Shown: in pieces, positions 32,607 to 41,672 of the stretch
Layout of the letters: each line of letters opens with the position of its first letter
Numbering within the stretch: the first letter of the stretch is position 1
Source of the DNA: RYN-230 sp963829725
Lineage (GTDB): Bacteria > Actinomycetota > Actinomycetes > Streptosporangiales > Streptosporangiaceae
DNA: 64,000 nt
Assembly (NCBI GenBank): GCA_963829725.1
Contig: CAWHJW010000014.1
Coordinates: forward strand, 248,001-312,000
Direction: 5' to 3'
Notes under the pieces: model-generated
Told to the model about the DNA's origin: nothing
Database searches by the model: none
The model's input: the letters and a program-made list of their open reading frames with translations, nothing else
Program-made: the position numbers and the translations under genes

Positions 32607-34972
32607 GGCCGGGGTACGAGCCGCCGCAGCACGTCCGGCAGCGGGCCCGGGTGCAGCACGCCCAGCCGCTGGGTAGCCCGGGTCAGCGCGACGTACAGCT
32701 CGCTCAGCCCGCGCGGGGAGTCGGCCAGGATCTGGGCCGGGTCCACGATCAGCACCGAGTCGAACTCGAGGCCCTTGGCCTGGCCGACGGTCAGCACCAC
32801 CACCATGTCGTCCAGGTCCGGGCCGTCCGCCGGGTCCAGGTCCGGGGCGTCGGCCGCGGTGCCCAGGATCGGCCCGCTGCCGACCGCCGCCCTGATCTCC
32901 TCGACCAGCGCCGCCGGCACCACCACCGCGACGTTGCCGCCCGCCACCGCGGCCGCCTCCACGCTGGCGGCCACGGCCGCCGCCGTAGCCAGATCCCCGG
33001 GCGCCACCTGCCGGTGCCACGGCACCATGCCGGTCTCCCGGACGGAGGTCGGGGTCTCCAGCTTGTCGTCAATCTCGGCCAGCACGTCGGAGGCCACGGC
33101 CATGATCTCGGCCGGCGTCCGGTAGTTGATGGTCAGCCGGTCCATCCGCCACCGGGTGCCCAGGTGCGGGGCCAGCACCCGCTCCCACGACGAGGTGCTG
33201 GACAGGCTGGTGGCCTGGGCGATGTCCCCGGCGATGGTCATCGAGCGGCTGGGGCAGCGGCGCATCAGCATCCGCCACGCCATCTCGGACAGCTCCTGCG
33301 CCTCGTCCACCACGATGTGCCCGAAGGCCCAGGTCCGGTCGGCGGCGGCCCGCTCCGCGGTAGTGCCGTAGGCGAGCTCCTCGTGCCGGCCGGCCAGCCG
33401 GTCCGCGTTGATCAGGTCGTACGCCATGAGGATCTCGGGGTCGTCTTCCAGGTCACGGGAGACGATGTCCAGCACCCCCTGGGCGTAGGCGATCTCCCGC
33501 TGCCGTTCCAGCCGGGCCCGCCGGCGCGCGGCCCGGTCGTCCTCGCCCAGCAGCTCGGCCACCTCGTCGAGCAGTGGCACGTCGGCCGGGGTCCAGCCGC
33601 CGCCCGGGTCCCGGCGCAGCAGGGCACGCTCCCCGGCGGTCAGCCGCGGCGCCGCCGCGGTGAGCCGCTTACCGGACGCGAACAGGTCATCCAGCAGGCG
33701 TTCCGGGGTGAGCACCGGCCACAGCTGCGCGATGGCCGCCCGCACCCCGGAGTCCTGGCGCAGCTCGGCGCGGATGTCCTCGGTGTCCGCCGCGCCGAGC
33801 GCGGTGCTGTCCACCTGGGGCGGCTTCTCGCCGAGGATCTCGGCGACCATCTTGTCGGTCTCCCGGAGGCCCGCGGTGAACTTCCCGACCACCTGCTGCA
33901 CCAGGGCGTTCAGGATCTCCCGGACGAAGATCGGCCGCGCGCCGTTGTGCGGGCGCCGCGACCGCCGGGCCCGTTCCCGGGCTCCCTGCACGGCCTTGCG
34001 GTCCAGCCGCAGCACCTCGCGGTCGAACCGGATCTCCAGCGGCTCCGCAGGCAGCGCCTGGCGCTCCCGCACCGCGGCGGCCAGCACCGCGGCCATCTCG
34101 TGACGGCCCTTGATCTCGGCCACCTCGGCCGGCTCGGCCCGGCGGGCGCTGATGCCGGGGTACAGGTCGCTGATCGTGGACATGAGCACGCCGGTCTCGC
34201 CCAGCGAGGGCAGCACGTGCCCGATGTACTGGAGGAACGTCGGGTTCGGGCCGACGATGAGGACGCCCCGCCGGGATAGCTGCTCGCGGTAGGTGTACAG
34301 CAGGTACGCGGCGCGGTGCAGGGCCACCGCGGTCTTCCCGGTGCCGGGCGCGCCCTGCACCACCGTGACCCCGTTGTGCGGCGAGCGGATGATCATGTCC
34401 TGCTCGGCCTGGATGGTCTCCACGATGTCGGTCATCCGGCCGGTCCGGCTCGCGGACAGGGCCGCGATCAGGGCGGCCTCGCCGGTCAGCCCGGCGCGCC
34501 CCGCCGCCCGGCCGTCCGTGGCGTCCTCGTCCGGGGCGAAGTCCAGGACCTCGTCATCCACGCCGGTGACGGTGCGCTGGCGGGTCCGGATATGGCGGCG
34601 GCGGAGCACCCCCTCGGGGGAGAAAGCGGTGGCGATGTAGAAGGGGCGGGCCGCCGGGGCCCGCCAGTCCACCAGCAGGGCCTCATAATCGGCGGTGTCG
34701 TCGAGAATGCCGATCCGCCCGATATAGCGCCGCTCACCCTCGGCCAGGTCGAGCCGGCCAAAGCACAGCCCGTTTTCGGCCGCGTCCAGCTGGGTGATCC
34801 GCTGCGAGTACATCTCCACGAACGCATCGCGCTCCGACCTGGCCGCCGGGGTGCCGCCACCTTGCAGCAGCACCTGCGAGAGCCGGCCGCGGGCGCGGTC
34901 CCGGAGGTCGTCGACCCGGCCGTAAAGCATGGATATGTATTCCTGCTCACGGAGGGCTTCGCCGTTTGACAA
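32603..34972 (-). CDS. helD: HelD-like RNA polymerase-associated helicase-type ATPase
   Basis: This 789-residue protein has an N-terminal coiled arm (MLYGRVDDLRDRARGRLSQV), a TADYEALLVDWRAPAARPFY region and a UvrD-like motor: VVQGAPGTGKTAVALHRAAY, HIVVDEAQELSEMAWRMLM, TVGQAKGLEFDSVLIVDP and ELYVALTRATQRLGVLH. This order is diagnostic of HelD, which clears stalled RNA polymerase from DNA; some actinomycete forms (HelR) confer rifamycin tolerance. The start is TTG at 34972 with AAAGGAGG four bases upstream. I saw no rifamycin-associated-element palindrome upstream. It was coupled to the now broken decarboxylase gene. Confidence 0.9.
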   Translation of the reverse strand: MSNGEALREQEYISMLYGRVDDLRDRARGRLSQVLLQGGGTPAARSERDAFVEMYSQRITQLDAAENGLCFGRLDLAEGERRYIGRIGILDDTADYEALLVDWRAPAARPFYIATAFSPEGVLRRRHIRTRQRTVTGVDDEVLDFAPDEDATDGRAAGRAGLTGEAALIAALSASRTGRMTDIVETIQAEQDMIIRSPHNGVTVVQGAPGTGKTAVALHRAAYLLYTYREQLSRRGVLIVGPNPTFLQYIGHVLPSLGETGVLMSTISDLYPGISARRAEPAEVAEIKGRHEMAAVLAAAVRERQALPAEPLEIRFDREVLRLDRKAVQGARERARRSRRPHNGARPIFVREILNALVQQVVGKFTAGLRETDKMVAEILGEKPPQVDSTALGAADTEDIRAELRQDSGVRAAIAQLWPVLTPERLLDDLFASGKRLTAAAPRLTAGERALLRRDPGGGWTPADVPLLDEVAELLGEDDRAARRRARLERQREIAYAQGVLDIVSRDLEDDPEILMAYDLINADRLAGRHEELAYGTTAERAAADRTWAFGHIVVDEAQELSEMAWRMLMRRCPSRSMTIAGDIAQATSLSSTSSWERVLAPHLGTRWRMDRLTINYRTPAEIMAVASDVLAEIDDKLETPTSVRETGMVPWHRQVAPGDLATAAAVAASVEAAAVAGGNVAVVVPAALVEEIRAAVGSGPILGTAADAPDLDPADGPDLDDMVVVLTVGQAKGLEFDSVLIVDPAQILADSPRGLSELYVALTRATQRLGVLHPGPLPDVLRRLVPRP

Positions 34973-35061
34973 CCGGCCTCCTTTGTATTACAATTCCGCA
35001 AATTCTTGCGCTATTAAAAGCGTCTCAGCTAAAACTACCGGCACTTTCTCTTTCTTCCCGT

Positions 35062-35166
35062 GCGGGCCGGTTGGTTACCGCGGCCGTGAGTTCCCCGCGG
35101 GCCGGCTGGTCGCCGCGGCCGTGAGTTCCCAGGGGACCGGCTGGTCACCGCGGCCCGGGGTGCCCC
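35062..35166. repeat. Three 35-bp tandem repeats between helD-like and dinB genes
   Basis: Three adjacent 35-bp units (35062-35096, 35097-35131, 35132-35166) share a GGCCGGCTGGT-type start and a CCGCGGCC core. Copies 1 and 2 differ at about three positions and copy 3 is more diverged. They lie 90 bp from the helD-like start and 78 bp before dinB, in a divergent promoter region whose left part (34973-35060) is strikingly AT-rich. Confidence 0.85.
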
Positions 35167-35243
35167 GCCCGGTGATACCTCCCGGGCAGTATGCCGGGCG
35201 TGGCTGACATACTCGAACCGGTGCCATCCGGGGGGAGGCAGGC

Positions 35244-36266
35244 ATGCCACGCTGGGTGCTGCACGTCAACCTGGACCAGTTCATCGCCGCGGTCGAGGTG
35301 CTCCGCCACCCGGAGCTCCGCGGCCGTCCCGTCGTGGTCGGCGGGGACGGGGACCCGGCCAAGCGCGGCGTGGTCAGCACCGCCTCCTACGAAGCGCGGG
35401 AACACGGGGTGCATTCCGGGCTGCCGCTGCGCACCGCGGCCCGCCGCTGCCCGGACGCCGTGTTCCTGCCGGTGGACCGGGAGGCGTACGAGGCCGCGTC
35501 CGCGGTGGTCATGGACGTGCTGCGCGGCTCCGGCTGGACCACCGAGGTGATGGGCTGGGATGAGGCCTTCCTGGCCGTGGACACCGCCGACCCGGAGCAG
35601 GTGGCCCGGGACCTGGCCGCCCGGATCCGCGCGCAAACCAGCCTGGACGCCACGGTCGGCATCGGGCAGAACAAGCTCCAGGCCAAGCTGGCCACCGGCT
35701 TCGGCAAGCCGGCCGGGGTGTTCCGGCTCACCAGCCAGACCTGGTTCGAGGTCCTGGGGGACCGGCCCACCGACGCGCTGTGGGGGATCGGGTCGAAGAC
35801 CGCGCGGCGGCTGGCCGGGCTGGGCATCGGCACGGTCCGGGAACTGGCCGCCACCGACCCGCAGCGGCTGGCGGCGGAGTTCGGCCCGGCCACCGGGCCC
35901 TGGCTGGTCCGGCTGGCCCGCGGGCTGGACGACTCGCCGGTGTCCAGTCAGCCCTACCTGGCCCGGTCCCGCGGCCGGGAGGTCACCTACCAGGCTGACC
36001 TCGGCGACTGGGCGGAGGTGCGCAGCGAGGTGGCCCGGCTGGCCCGGCAGGTCGCCGCCGAGATCAGCGACGGGTCACGGCCCGCGGCCCGGGTGGTGGT
36101 GAAGGTGCGCTACGCCCCGTTCATCACCGAGACGCACTCCCGGACGCTGCCCGAGCCGGGCACCGGCGGGGAGGCCATCGAGCGGGCGGCGCTGCAGGCC
36201 CTGGACCGCTTCACCGGGCGGCGCCCGGTACGGTTGCTCGGCGTCCGGGCCGAGTTCGCCGGCTGA
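35244..36266 (+). CDS. dinB: DinB-type DNA polymerase IV with Asn for the first catalytic Asp
   Basis: This 340-residue Y-family polymerase starts LHVNLDQFIAAVEVL and continues GVVSTASYEAREHGVHSGLP, TEVMGWDEAFLAVD (D106, E107), the helix-hairpin-helix LWGIGSKTARRLAGLGIGTV and a C-terminal little-finger domain. In active DinB proteins the first motif is HVDxD and its first Asp binds catalytic metal; here it is Asn9 (AAC at 35268-35270), one base from GAC. The steric-gate position is Ile14. It would be impaired or inactive if the base is right. A GGGGGGAGG site precedes the ATG. Confidence 0.9.
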   Translation: MPRWVLHVNLDQFIAAVEVLRHPELRGRPVVVGGDGDPAKRGVVSTASYEAREHGVHSGLPLRTAARRCPDAVFLPVDREAYEAASAVVMDVLRGSGWTTEVMGWDEAFLAVDTADPEQVARDLAARIRAQTSLDATVGIGQNKLQAKLATGFGKPAGVFRLTSQTWFEVLGDRPTDALWGIGSKTARRLAGLGIGTVRELAATDPQRLAAEFGPATGPWLVRLARGLDDSPVSSQPYLARSRGREVTYQADLGDWAEVRSEVARLARQVAAEISDGSRPAARVVVKVRYAPFITETHSRTLPEPGTGGEAIERAALQALDRFTGRRPVRLLGVRAEFAG

Positions 36267-36283
36267 CCGCCCGCAGGAGGTGC

Positions 36284-36322
36284 CATGACTGAGGATGCGA
36301 CGCCGCCCGGCCCGGCGGCATG
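36284..36322 (+). other. 12-codon mini-frame behind a perfect ribosome site
   Basis: AGGAGG at 36275 precedes an ATG at 36284 and twelve codons (MTEDATPPGPAA) ending in TGA, 17 bp after dinB. It may be the stub of a truncated downstream gene. The rest of 36323-36496 shows no gene I can support. Confidence 0.3.
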
Positions 36323-36496
36323 ATGCACGGCGGGCCGCGACCCCCCGGGAATCCCCGCGGGGCCGGCCATTGTCCGGCCATTCGTGAGAATGACGGCCGG
36401 CCTCCACCCGCCCCCGCCCGGGATGCGCACTTCATCACGAACGCGAAGGAGCAACGATGCCGGGCGTGCGTGAGACGGAAGGGCCGTTAAACCGGC

Positions 36497-37297
36497 TTAT
36501 TTCGCGTCGGATTTGGGGCGGGCGGGTGCGGCCTGCGGTTCCGGGCGGTGCTCGTGCCAGCCGGCCAGGAAGTCCTCGACGCGCACCCGCACGTTGACGA
36601 CGGGCTGGCGGACACGGCGCTCCCGGCGGGCGGCCCGGGCGCGCTTGCGCGGTCGGCGCTGGTAACGCCAGCGGGCCCACGGCGAGCCCGGCCGGGCCAG
36701 CCGGATGGCGCCCACGATGAGCAGCGGGAACAGGAAGATGCCGAACAGCCCGGTCCAGATCTTGCCCTTGAGCAGGGTGATCGCAGCCAAGACGAAAGTG
36801 ACGCCGACGGACAGGACCAGCGTGACGACCGCATCCGTGGTGCTGGCGTTACGGTCCGTCGGGCTGGGAACCACGGACGGGTAGATGCCGAGCAGCAGCA
36901 GCACGGTGACTCCGGCCGCCACGAACACCGCTTCCACCGACAGCCGCCCGGCGCTGGTCCAGTAGACGTCGCGCAGGTGCAGGATCAGCGCGAACTCATC
37001 CAGGACCAGGGCGGCGCCGAGGCCGAACAGCGCGGCCGCGCCGGCCCGCCAGTTCAGCGAGCCGTTCGGGGCGGCGATCCCGGTGACCCCGCCAACCAGC
37101 ATGAACACCACCCCGAACACCATGTGGTGCACGTGCAGGTTGCCCGGGGTGACATTCCCCGGCCACCAGCGCACCTGGGCCCGGATCAGCCGGGTGGAAA
37201 GCCGGATGAAACCGAATCCGACCACGAACGCGCAGAAGAAGCAGAACAGCGGAAGCCGCCCGGTCTGCACGATCGTCGTAGTGAACCAGCTGGACAT
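36497..37297 (-). CDS. Conserved integral membrane protein
   Basis: This 266-residue protein has about six membrane helices: LPLFCFFCAFVVGFGFIRL, HMVFGVVFMLVGGVTGIAA, WRAGAAALFGLGAALVLDEF, LSVEAVFVAAGVTVLLLLGI, DAVVTLVLSVGVTFVLAAIT and IWTGLFGIFLFPLLIVGAI. A basic cytoplasmic tail of about 60 residues follows. The NLHVHHMVFG and LDEFALILHLRDVYW motifs have polar residues within or beside membrane helices and may matter for function. I do not recognise a named family. It stands alone; the 160 bp upstream show nothing else. Confidence 0.75.
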   Translation of the reverse strand: MSSWFTTTIVQTGRLPLFCFFCAFVVGFGFIRLSTRLIRAQVRWWPGNVTPGNLHVHHMVFGVVFMLVGGVTGIAAPNGSLNWRAGAAALFGLGAALVLDEFALILHLRDVYWTSAGRLSVEAVFVAAGVTVLLLLGIYPSVVPSPTDRNASTTDAVVTLVLSVGVTFVLAAITLLKGKIWTGLFGIFLFPLLIVGAIRLARPGSPWARWRYQRRPRKRARAARRERRVRQPVVNVRVRVEDFLAGWHEHRPEPQAAPARPKSDAK

Positions 37298-37457
37298 TTA
37301 CGCCCCCACCAGCCGGGCCGTCGTTTGGTAAGCACCCGTCCGCGCAGCATCGTATTCCTGCTGCGCCCGCCCCGGCCCGCTCTCGACCCTGCTTTGCAAA
37401 CGTGCTCCGCCGGCCTGTCCGGTAAACGCATTCCGCCGGGCCGGTCCGGCCCGGGTG

Positions 37458-38528
37458 CTATCCGCGCAGGAACCGGAACATCGTCTGGTAGTGCCGTTCC
37501 TCCCCGTGGCGCAGCCAGGTCATCGACCCGTCCGCGCGCGCCGCGGCGTCCCCGGCCACGTGATGGGTGGACGGTTCCAGCCCCACCGCGTAGTTCCCGT
37601 CCCGGAGGTTCAGCCACTCGAAGAACGCGGGGAACGCGGCCGGGTCATAGTCCAGCTCGAAGGCCCGGCCGAGCCGCGGGTTGCGGACCCGGACCCGCTG
37701 CCGGCCGTCCGGCTGCGGGGTGAGTGCATGCTCGTACACCTGCTCGGCGAAGCCGGGCTGCGGACCTGGAAAAACCAGATGCGAAACGCCCTGCTGCGCC
37801 ACACTGTCGCTGCGCCACAGCGTGGCCTCGATGGGCGCGTCGAACCTGGCGCCCTCGTCCAGCAGCGGCCAGCCCACGTTGACGTGGTACAGGAACATGT
37901 GCGGGGTGGGGTCGAAGCCGGGGTTGCGCACGGTGTCGGACAGCCGGATCTCGGTGCCGCCCAGGTCGGCCTCGATGCGGCGGTGCAGCACCAGGTGCTC
38001 GGCGAACAGGGCGGCCTGCCGGATCTCGCCTTCGGCCCACAGCACGCAGCGGTCCCCATCCCACCGCTCGCCGTAGGAGGTCAGCCGGGCCGGGATGTTC
38101 GCCACCCGGCCGTGCAGCCCGTGCCGGACCGTCTGCCGGGGCGGGTAGTGGTACTGCTCCGCGCCCACCTCCCCGCCGAACAGCGTGTGGTCCAGCCCGG
38201 CCGTGACCACCAGCCCGGACATGCTGCGCAGCCAGGACAGGCCGTCCTCGTCGCCGTGCTCGTGCAGCCCGGGGTGGCGGAATCCGGTGGCCGAGCGCCA
38301 GCCCACGCTCAGGTCGTCGAACTCGGCCAGGCCGATGTCCATGGCCCGGTCCACCAGCACGTCGAAGCGCAGCCCGGCGCCGGTGCGGAACTCCAGCACC
38401 CGGATGCCGCGCTCGCTGCCGTCGTCGAGCACCACGGCGCGCACCCCGCCGGCCGCGGCCACATCGCCCGCCATCCGCTCGATCACCGCGCGGGTTAGCC
38501 GCCCGGCGGGCTGCTCGGCACTCGTCAT
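37458..38528 (-). CDS. DUF4432 aldose-1-epimerase-like protein
   Basis: A 356-residue protein of the DUF4432 branch of galactose-mutarotase-fold proteins: RFDVLVDRAMDIGLAEFDDL, GWRSATGFRHPG, TAGLDHTLFGGE, a HGLHGRVANIPA segment, and MFLYHVNVGWPLLDEGARF. The His-bearing strands fit a sugar-binding pocket, so it probably epimerises or binds a sugar or sugar acid. The ATG at 38528 overlaps the stop of the upstream gene (ATGA). It is the last gene of the fadR-type operon. Confidence 0.85.
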   Translation of the reverse strand: MTSAEQPAGRLTRAVIERMAGDVAAAGGVRAVVLDDGSERGIRVLEFRTGAGLRFDVLVDRAMDIGLAEFDDLSVGWRSATGFRHPGLHEHGDEDGLSWLRSMSGLVVTAGLDHTLFGGEVGAEQYHYPPRQTVRHGLHGRVANIPARLTSYGERWDGDRCVLWAEGEIRQAALFAEHLVLHRRIEADLGGTEIRLSDTVRNPGFDPTPHMFLYHVNVGWPLLDEGARFDAPIEATLWRSDSVAQQGVSHLVFPGPQPGFAEQVYEHALTPQPDGRQRVRVRNPRLGRAFELDYDPAAFPAFFEWLNLRDGNYAVGLEPSTHHVAGDAAARADGSMTWLRHGEERHYQTMFRFLRG

Positions 38529-39676
38529 GACATCACCCATCCGCCGTTGACTTCGATGGTCTGCGAGGCCGCGAACAGCTCGTTGACCTGGCCGACCAGG
38601 GCGCTGTGCGGCTGGCCGGCCAGCAGGCCGTTGCGCAGCACGGCCGAGGCGGCCGACTGGAAGGCCGGGTAACCGGCGAACCGCGGCCGCACCCAGGCCC
38701 GCTGCACCGTGGCCCAGGTCGCCCGGTAGAAACCGCCGCTGGCCTGGTCCGCCCCGGCGTCCAGCCACGCCTGCCGGGCCGCGCTCTGCCCGCCGTGCTC
38801 GGCGAACAGCCCGGTCTGCACCCGCTCCGACAGCAGGGTCCTGATCAGCGCGGCCGCCGCGGCGGGCTGGGCGCAGGACCGGGTGACCGCCAGTCCGGTA
38901 CCCCCGAGCACGCTCCCGATCCCGCCCGGCCCCGCGGGGGCGTCAAAGAACGCCAGTGCTGGCCCCCCGGAACTCCTGGGGCTGGCGCTATAAGTGATGT
39001 AGCCGTAGACCAGCGGGCAGTAGGCCGGGCCGCCGGGGGCGGCCATGGCCTCCAGGACGCCGATCGGGTTGCGCTGGGACAGCTCCGGGTCGGCGCGGGC
39101 CAGCAGGCCGGCCATGACCCGCAGCGCCGCCGTGCCGGCCGCCTCGGTGACGAACTCGCGCCCGGCGGTGGCCGGCGCTGAACCGGCGGCCACGCAGATC
39201 GCGCTGAACATCAGCAGCGCGTGCGGCCCGCCCAGGCACAGCACGGCCGGCACCTCCGCCGCGGCCCGGACCGCCTCCGCCCAGCTGGCCGGGCGGGCCG
39301 GCATCTCCTCCGGCCGGGCCACCGACACCTGGGCGGCGGCGTCCAGTGGCAGTGCCCACTGCCGCCTGGCCAGCCGGTAGCTGTCGAACGAGGCGCCCGC
39401 CGACCCGGCCCGCCAGCAGGCCAGCTCGGGCCGGCTGAAGATCTCGTGCATCGGCCGCAGCGCGCCGTCACGGACCGCCTCGCCCAGCCCGGGATGGTCC
39501 ACCACCAGCAGGTCGTAGTGGCCGGCCAGGGTGCGCAGCGGCCGGGACTCGAAGTCTTCCAGCGGCTGCCGGTCCCAGCGCACCGTGATGTCCGGCTCGA
39601 GCGCGCCGGCCAGCGCGTCCAGCACCCGGTAGCCGCGCGGATGATCCCACGTCAGCCCGCGCAGCACCGCGGTCAC
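38525..39676 (-). CDS. Solute-binding-protein-like protein without signal peptide
   Basis: A 383-residue protein of the family 1 extracellular solute-binding fold: LRGLTWDHPRGYRVLDALAG, YDLLVVDHPGLGEAVRDGAL, RRQWALPLDAAAQVSVARP and GIGSVLGGTGLAVTRS. It lacks a signal peptide or lipobox, and no ABC permease is adjacent, so it probably works in the cytoplasm as a ligand-binding protein. It sits between CaiB and DUF4432 genes, coupled to the latter. Its role in the pathway is unknown. Confidence 0.75.
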   Translation of the reverse strand: MTAVLRGLTWDHPRGYRVLDALAGALEPDITVRWDRQPLEDFESRPLRTLAGHYDLLVVDHPGLGEAVRDGALRPMHEIFSRPELACWRAGSAGASFDSYRLARRQWALPLDAAAQVSVARPEEMPARPASWAEAVRAAAEVPAVLCLGGPHALLMFSAICVAAGSAPATAGREFVTEAAGTAALRVMAGLLARADPELSQRNPIGVLEAMAAPGGPAYCPLVYGYITYSASPRSSGGPALAFFDAPAGPGGIGSVLGGTGLAVTRSCAQPAAAAALIRTLLSERVQTGLFAEHGGQSAARQAWLDAGADQASGGFYRATWATVQRAWVRPRFAGYPAFQSAASAVLRNGLLAGQPHSALVGQVNELFAASQTIEVNGGWVMS

Positions 39677-39686
39677 CCCGGCCCCT

Positions 39687-40886
39687 TCAGGCGGCCGGCC
39701 GGGGTGCGGTGACCACGCCGCGCCCGGCCAGCCCGGCCACGGCCGCCTCGTCGTATCCCAGCTCGGCCAGGATCTCCCGGGTCTGCTCTCCGGCCAGCGG
39801 TGCGCCGCGGCGCACCTCCGGCGGGGTCGCGCTGAACCGGTACGGGAACCCGGGCGTGGTGACCCGCCCCTCGGTGGGATGGTCGTAGCTGACCATCGAC
39901 CCGTTGTGCCGCACCTGCGGGTCGGCCAGCACGTCCGCGTAGCTGTACACCGGGCCGGCCCAGATGCCGCGGGCGGCGAACAGCTCCAGCCACTCCGAGG
40001 TGGTCCGCCCGGTCAGCTTGTCCCGGACCAGCGCGGTGATCTCGTCCCGCCGGGCGTGCCCGTCCACCTCGTCCTCCATCGTGGCGAACTCGGGGATGCC
40101 GAGCAGTTCCCCGAGGTCGGCCAGGTGCGGGAAGGCCAGCGCCAGGTACCCGTCCGCGGTGGCGAATGTGCCGTACGGCGCGCGGATGTAGGCATGCCCG
40201 TGCGGCTCGCGGCCGCGGTGCTGCGGCACCCCGCCGACGGTGTAGATGGACAGTTCCTGGGCCTGCACCGCGATGGCCGAGTCCAGCATGTTGACCGTGA
40301 CCAGCTGGCCCTCGCCGGTCCGCTCCCGGTGCAGCAGCCCGGCCAGCGCCCCCTCGAACGCGCCGTACCCGGTGATCGCGTCCACCGCGTAGGTGCCCGC
40401 CGGGGCGGGCGGGTCGCCGGCCCGGCCCACGTTGAGCATGGCCCCGCTCATCGCCTGGAGCAGCATGTCCTGGCCGGGCCGGTTCACGTACGGGCCGCTC
40501 TCGCCGTACCCGGAGATCGACACGTACACGACGTCCGGGCGGGCCGCCCGGATGGACTCGTAGTCCATGCCGAGCCGCTCGGCCACCCCGGGCCGGTAGT
40601 TCTGCAGGAAGACGTCGCTGCCCCGGGCCAGGTCCAGCACGATCTGGCGGCCCTCGGCCGACTTGAGGTCCACGGCCAGGCTGCGCTTGTTCCGGTTCAG
40701 CGACAGGAACGAGGCGTTCACCTGATTCCCGGCCGCCCCGCCCGCCGCGGTGTGCCGCTGCCATTCACCGCCGGTCGGCTCCACCTTGATCACGTCGGCG
40801 CCGAGGTCGCCGAGCCGCATCGCGGCCAGCGGCCCGGCCATGGCGATGGTCAGGTCGATGACCCGGTACCCGGACAGGATCCCCAT
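39687..40886 (-). CDS. CaiB/BaiF-family CoA-transferase
   Basis: A 399-residue family III CoA-transferase: VIDLTIAMAGPLAAMRLGDL, GADVIKVEPTGG, NRNKRSLAVDLKSAEGR, DVFLQNYRPGVAERLGMDY, SGYGESGPYVNRPGQDMLLQ with the catalytic Asp in the PGQD context. These enzymes move CoA between acids such as carnitine, formate or oxalate esters. It follows the enoyl-CoA hydratase by 9 bp. It probably activates the organic acid that the operon degrades. Confidence 0.93.
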   Translation of the reverse strand: MGILSGYRVIDLTIAMAGPLAAMRLGDLGADVIKVEPTGGEWQRHTAAGGAAGNQVNASFLSLNRNKRSLAVDLKSAEGRQIVLDLARGSDVFLQNYRPGVAERLGMDYESIRAARPDVVYVSISGYGESGPYVNRPGQDMLLQAMSGAMLNVGRAGDPPAPAGTYAVDAITGYGAFEGALAGLLHRERTGEGQLVTVNMLDSAIAVQAQELSIYTVGGVPQHRGREPHGHAYIRAPYGTFATADGYLALAFPHLADLGELLGIPEFATMEDEVDGHARRDEITALVRDKLTGRTTSEWLELFAARGIWAGPVYSYADVLADPQVRHNGSMVSYDHPTEGRVTTPGFPYRFSATPPEVRRGAPLAGEQTREILAELGYDEAAVAGLAGRGVVTAPRPAA

Positions 40887-40895
40887 CCGTCCCCC

Positions 40896-41672
40896 TCACC
40901 GGCCGCGGAAGGCCGGCGGCCGGCGCTCGGTGAACGCGGCCCGTCCCTCCGCGGCGTCGTCCGTGCCGAAGCAGATCGTCTGCAGCTGCCGCTCGTAGTC
41001 GATGGCCCGGCCCAGCGGCATCTCGTAGGCGGCCCGCAGGGTGCGCTTGGCCGTCTGCGCGGCCAGCGGCGCCCGGCTGGCGATGGTGGCCGCCAGCGCG
41101 ACCGCCGCCTCCAGCAGGTCAGGCCCGGGCAGCACCCCGGTCACCAGGCCCCAGCGCAGCGCGGTGGCCGCGTCCACCGGATCGCCGGTGAGCAGCATCA
41201 GGGCCGCGTTGCCCGGCCCGATGCTGTGCGCCAGCAGCGCGGACATCCCGCCGCCGCCGATCCAGCCCAGCTTGATCTCCGGGGCGGCGAACGTGGCGCT
41301 CTCGGCGGCCAGCCGGATGTCGCAGCCCAGGGCGAGCTCCAGGCCGCCGCCCAGGGCGTGCCCGTTGACCGCCGCGATCACCGGCTTGGCCAGCGCCCGG
41401 ATCGCGTCGCAGTAGTCCGGCCGCTGGCCGAACTGCCACGGGCTGTCGTAGGAGTCCAGCCCGGCGATGTCGCTGCCGGCGCAGAACGCCCGGCCCGTGC
41501 CGGTCAGCACGACCGCGCGGACCTCCGGGCTGGCGGTCAGTCCCGCGACGTACCCGGTGAGGGTGTCGGTCATGGCGGGGGTCACGGCGTTCAGCTTGGC
41601 GGGGCGGTCGAGGCGCAGGACGGCCACCTGATCGCGGACCTCCAGGTGCACCTCGCCTGGTGTTTCGGTCAT
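40896..41672 (-). CDS. Enoyl-CoA hydratase/isomerase
   Basis: A 258-residue crotonase-fold protein with VAVLRLDRPAKLNAVTPAM, the oxyanion segment GTGRAFCAGSDIAGLDSY, and AKPVIAAVNGHALGGGLELA. The usual catalytic Glu pair is not clearly conserved: KLGWIGGGGMSALLAHSIG stands where LGxxPGxGG is typical. It may be a dehydratase, isomerase or hydrolase. Its ATG at 41672 overlaps the stop of the FadR-type gene (ATGA). Confidence 0.9.
   Translation of the reverse strand: MTETPGEVHLEVRDQVAVLRLDRPAKLNAVTPAMTDTLTGYVAGLTASPEVRAVVLTGTGRAFCAGSDIAGLDSYDSPWQFGQRPDYCDAIRALAKPVIAAVNGHALGGGLELALGCDIRLAAESATFAAPEIKLGWIGGGGMSALLAHSIGPGNAALMLLTGDPVDAATALRWGLVTGVLPGPDLLEAAVALAATIASRAPLAAQTAKRTLRAAYEMPLGRAIDYERQLQTICFGTDDAAEGRAAFTERRPPAFRGR

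Noticed and set aside
34973..35060. Rifamycin-associated element upstream of the HelD-like gene
   Set aside because: I looked for the long G/C palindrome known before HelR-type genes and saw none; the region is AT-rich instead.
36457..36597. 46-codon frame with AAGGAG upstream, starting MPGVRETEG
   Set aside because: It runs antisense into the 3' end of the conserved membrane-protein gene and resembles nothing I know; the ribosome-site match alone is not enough.
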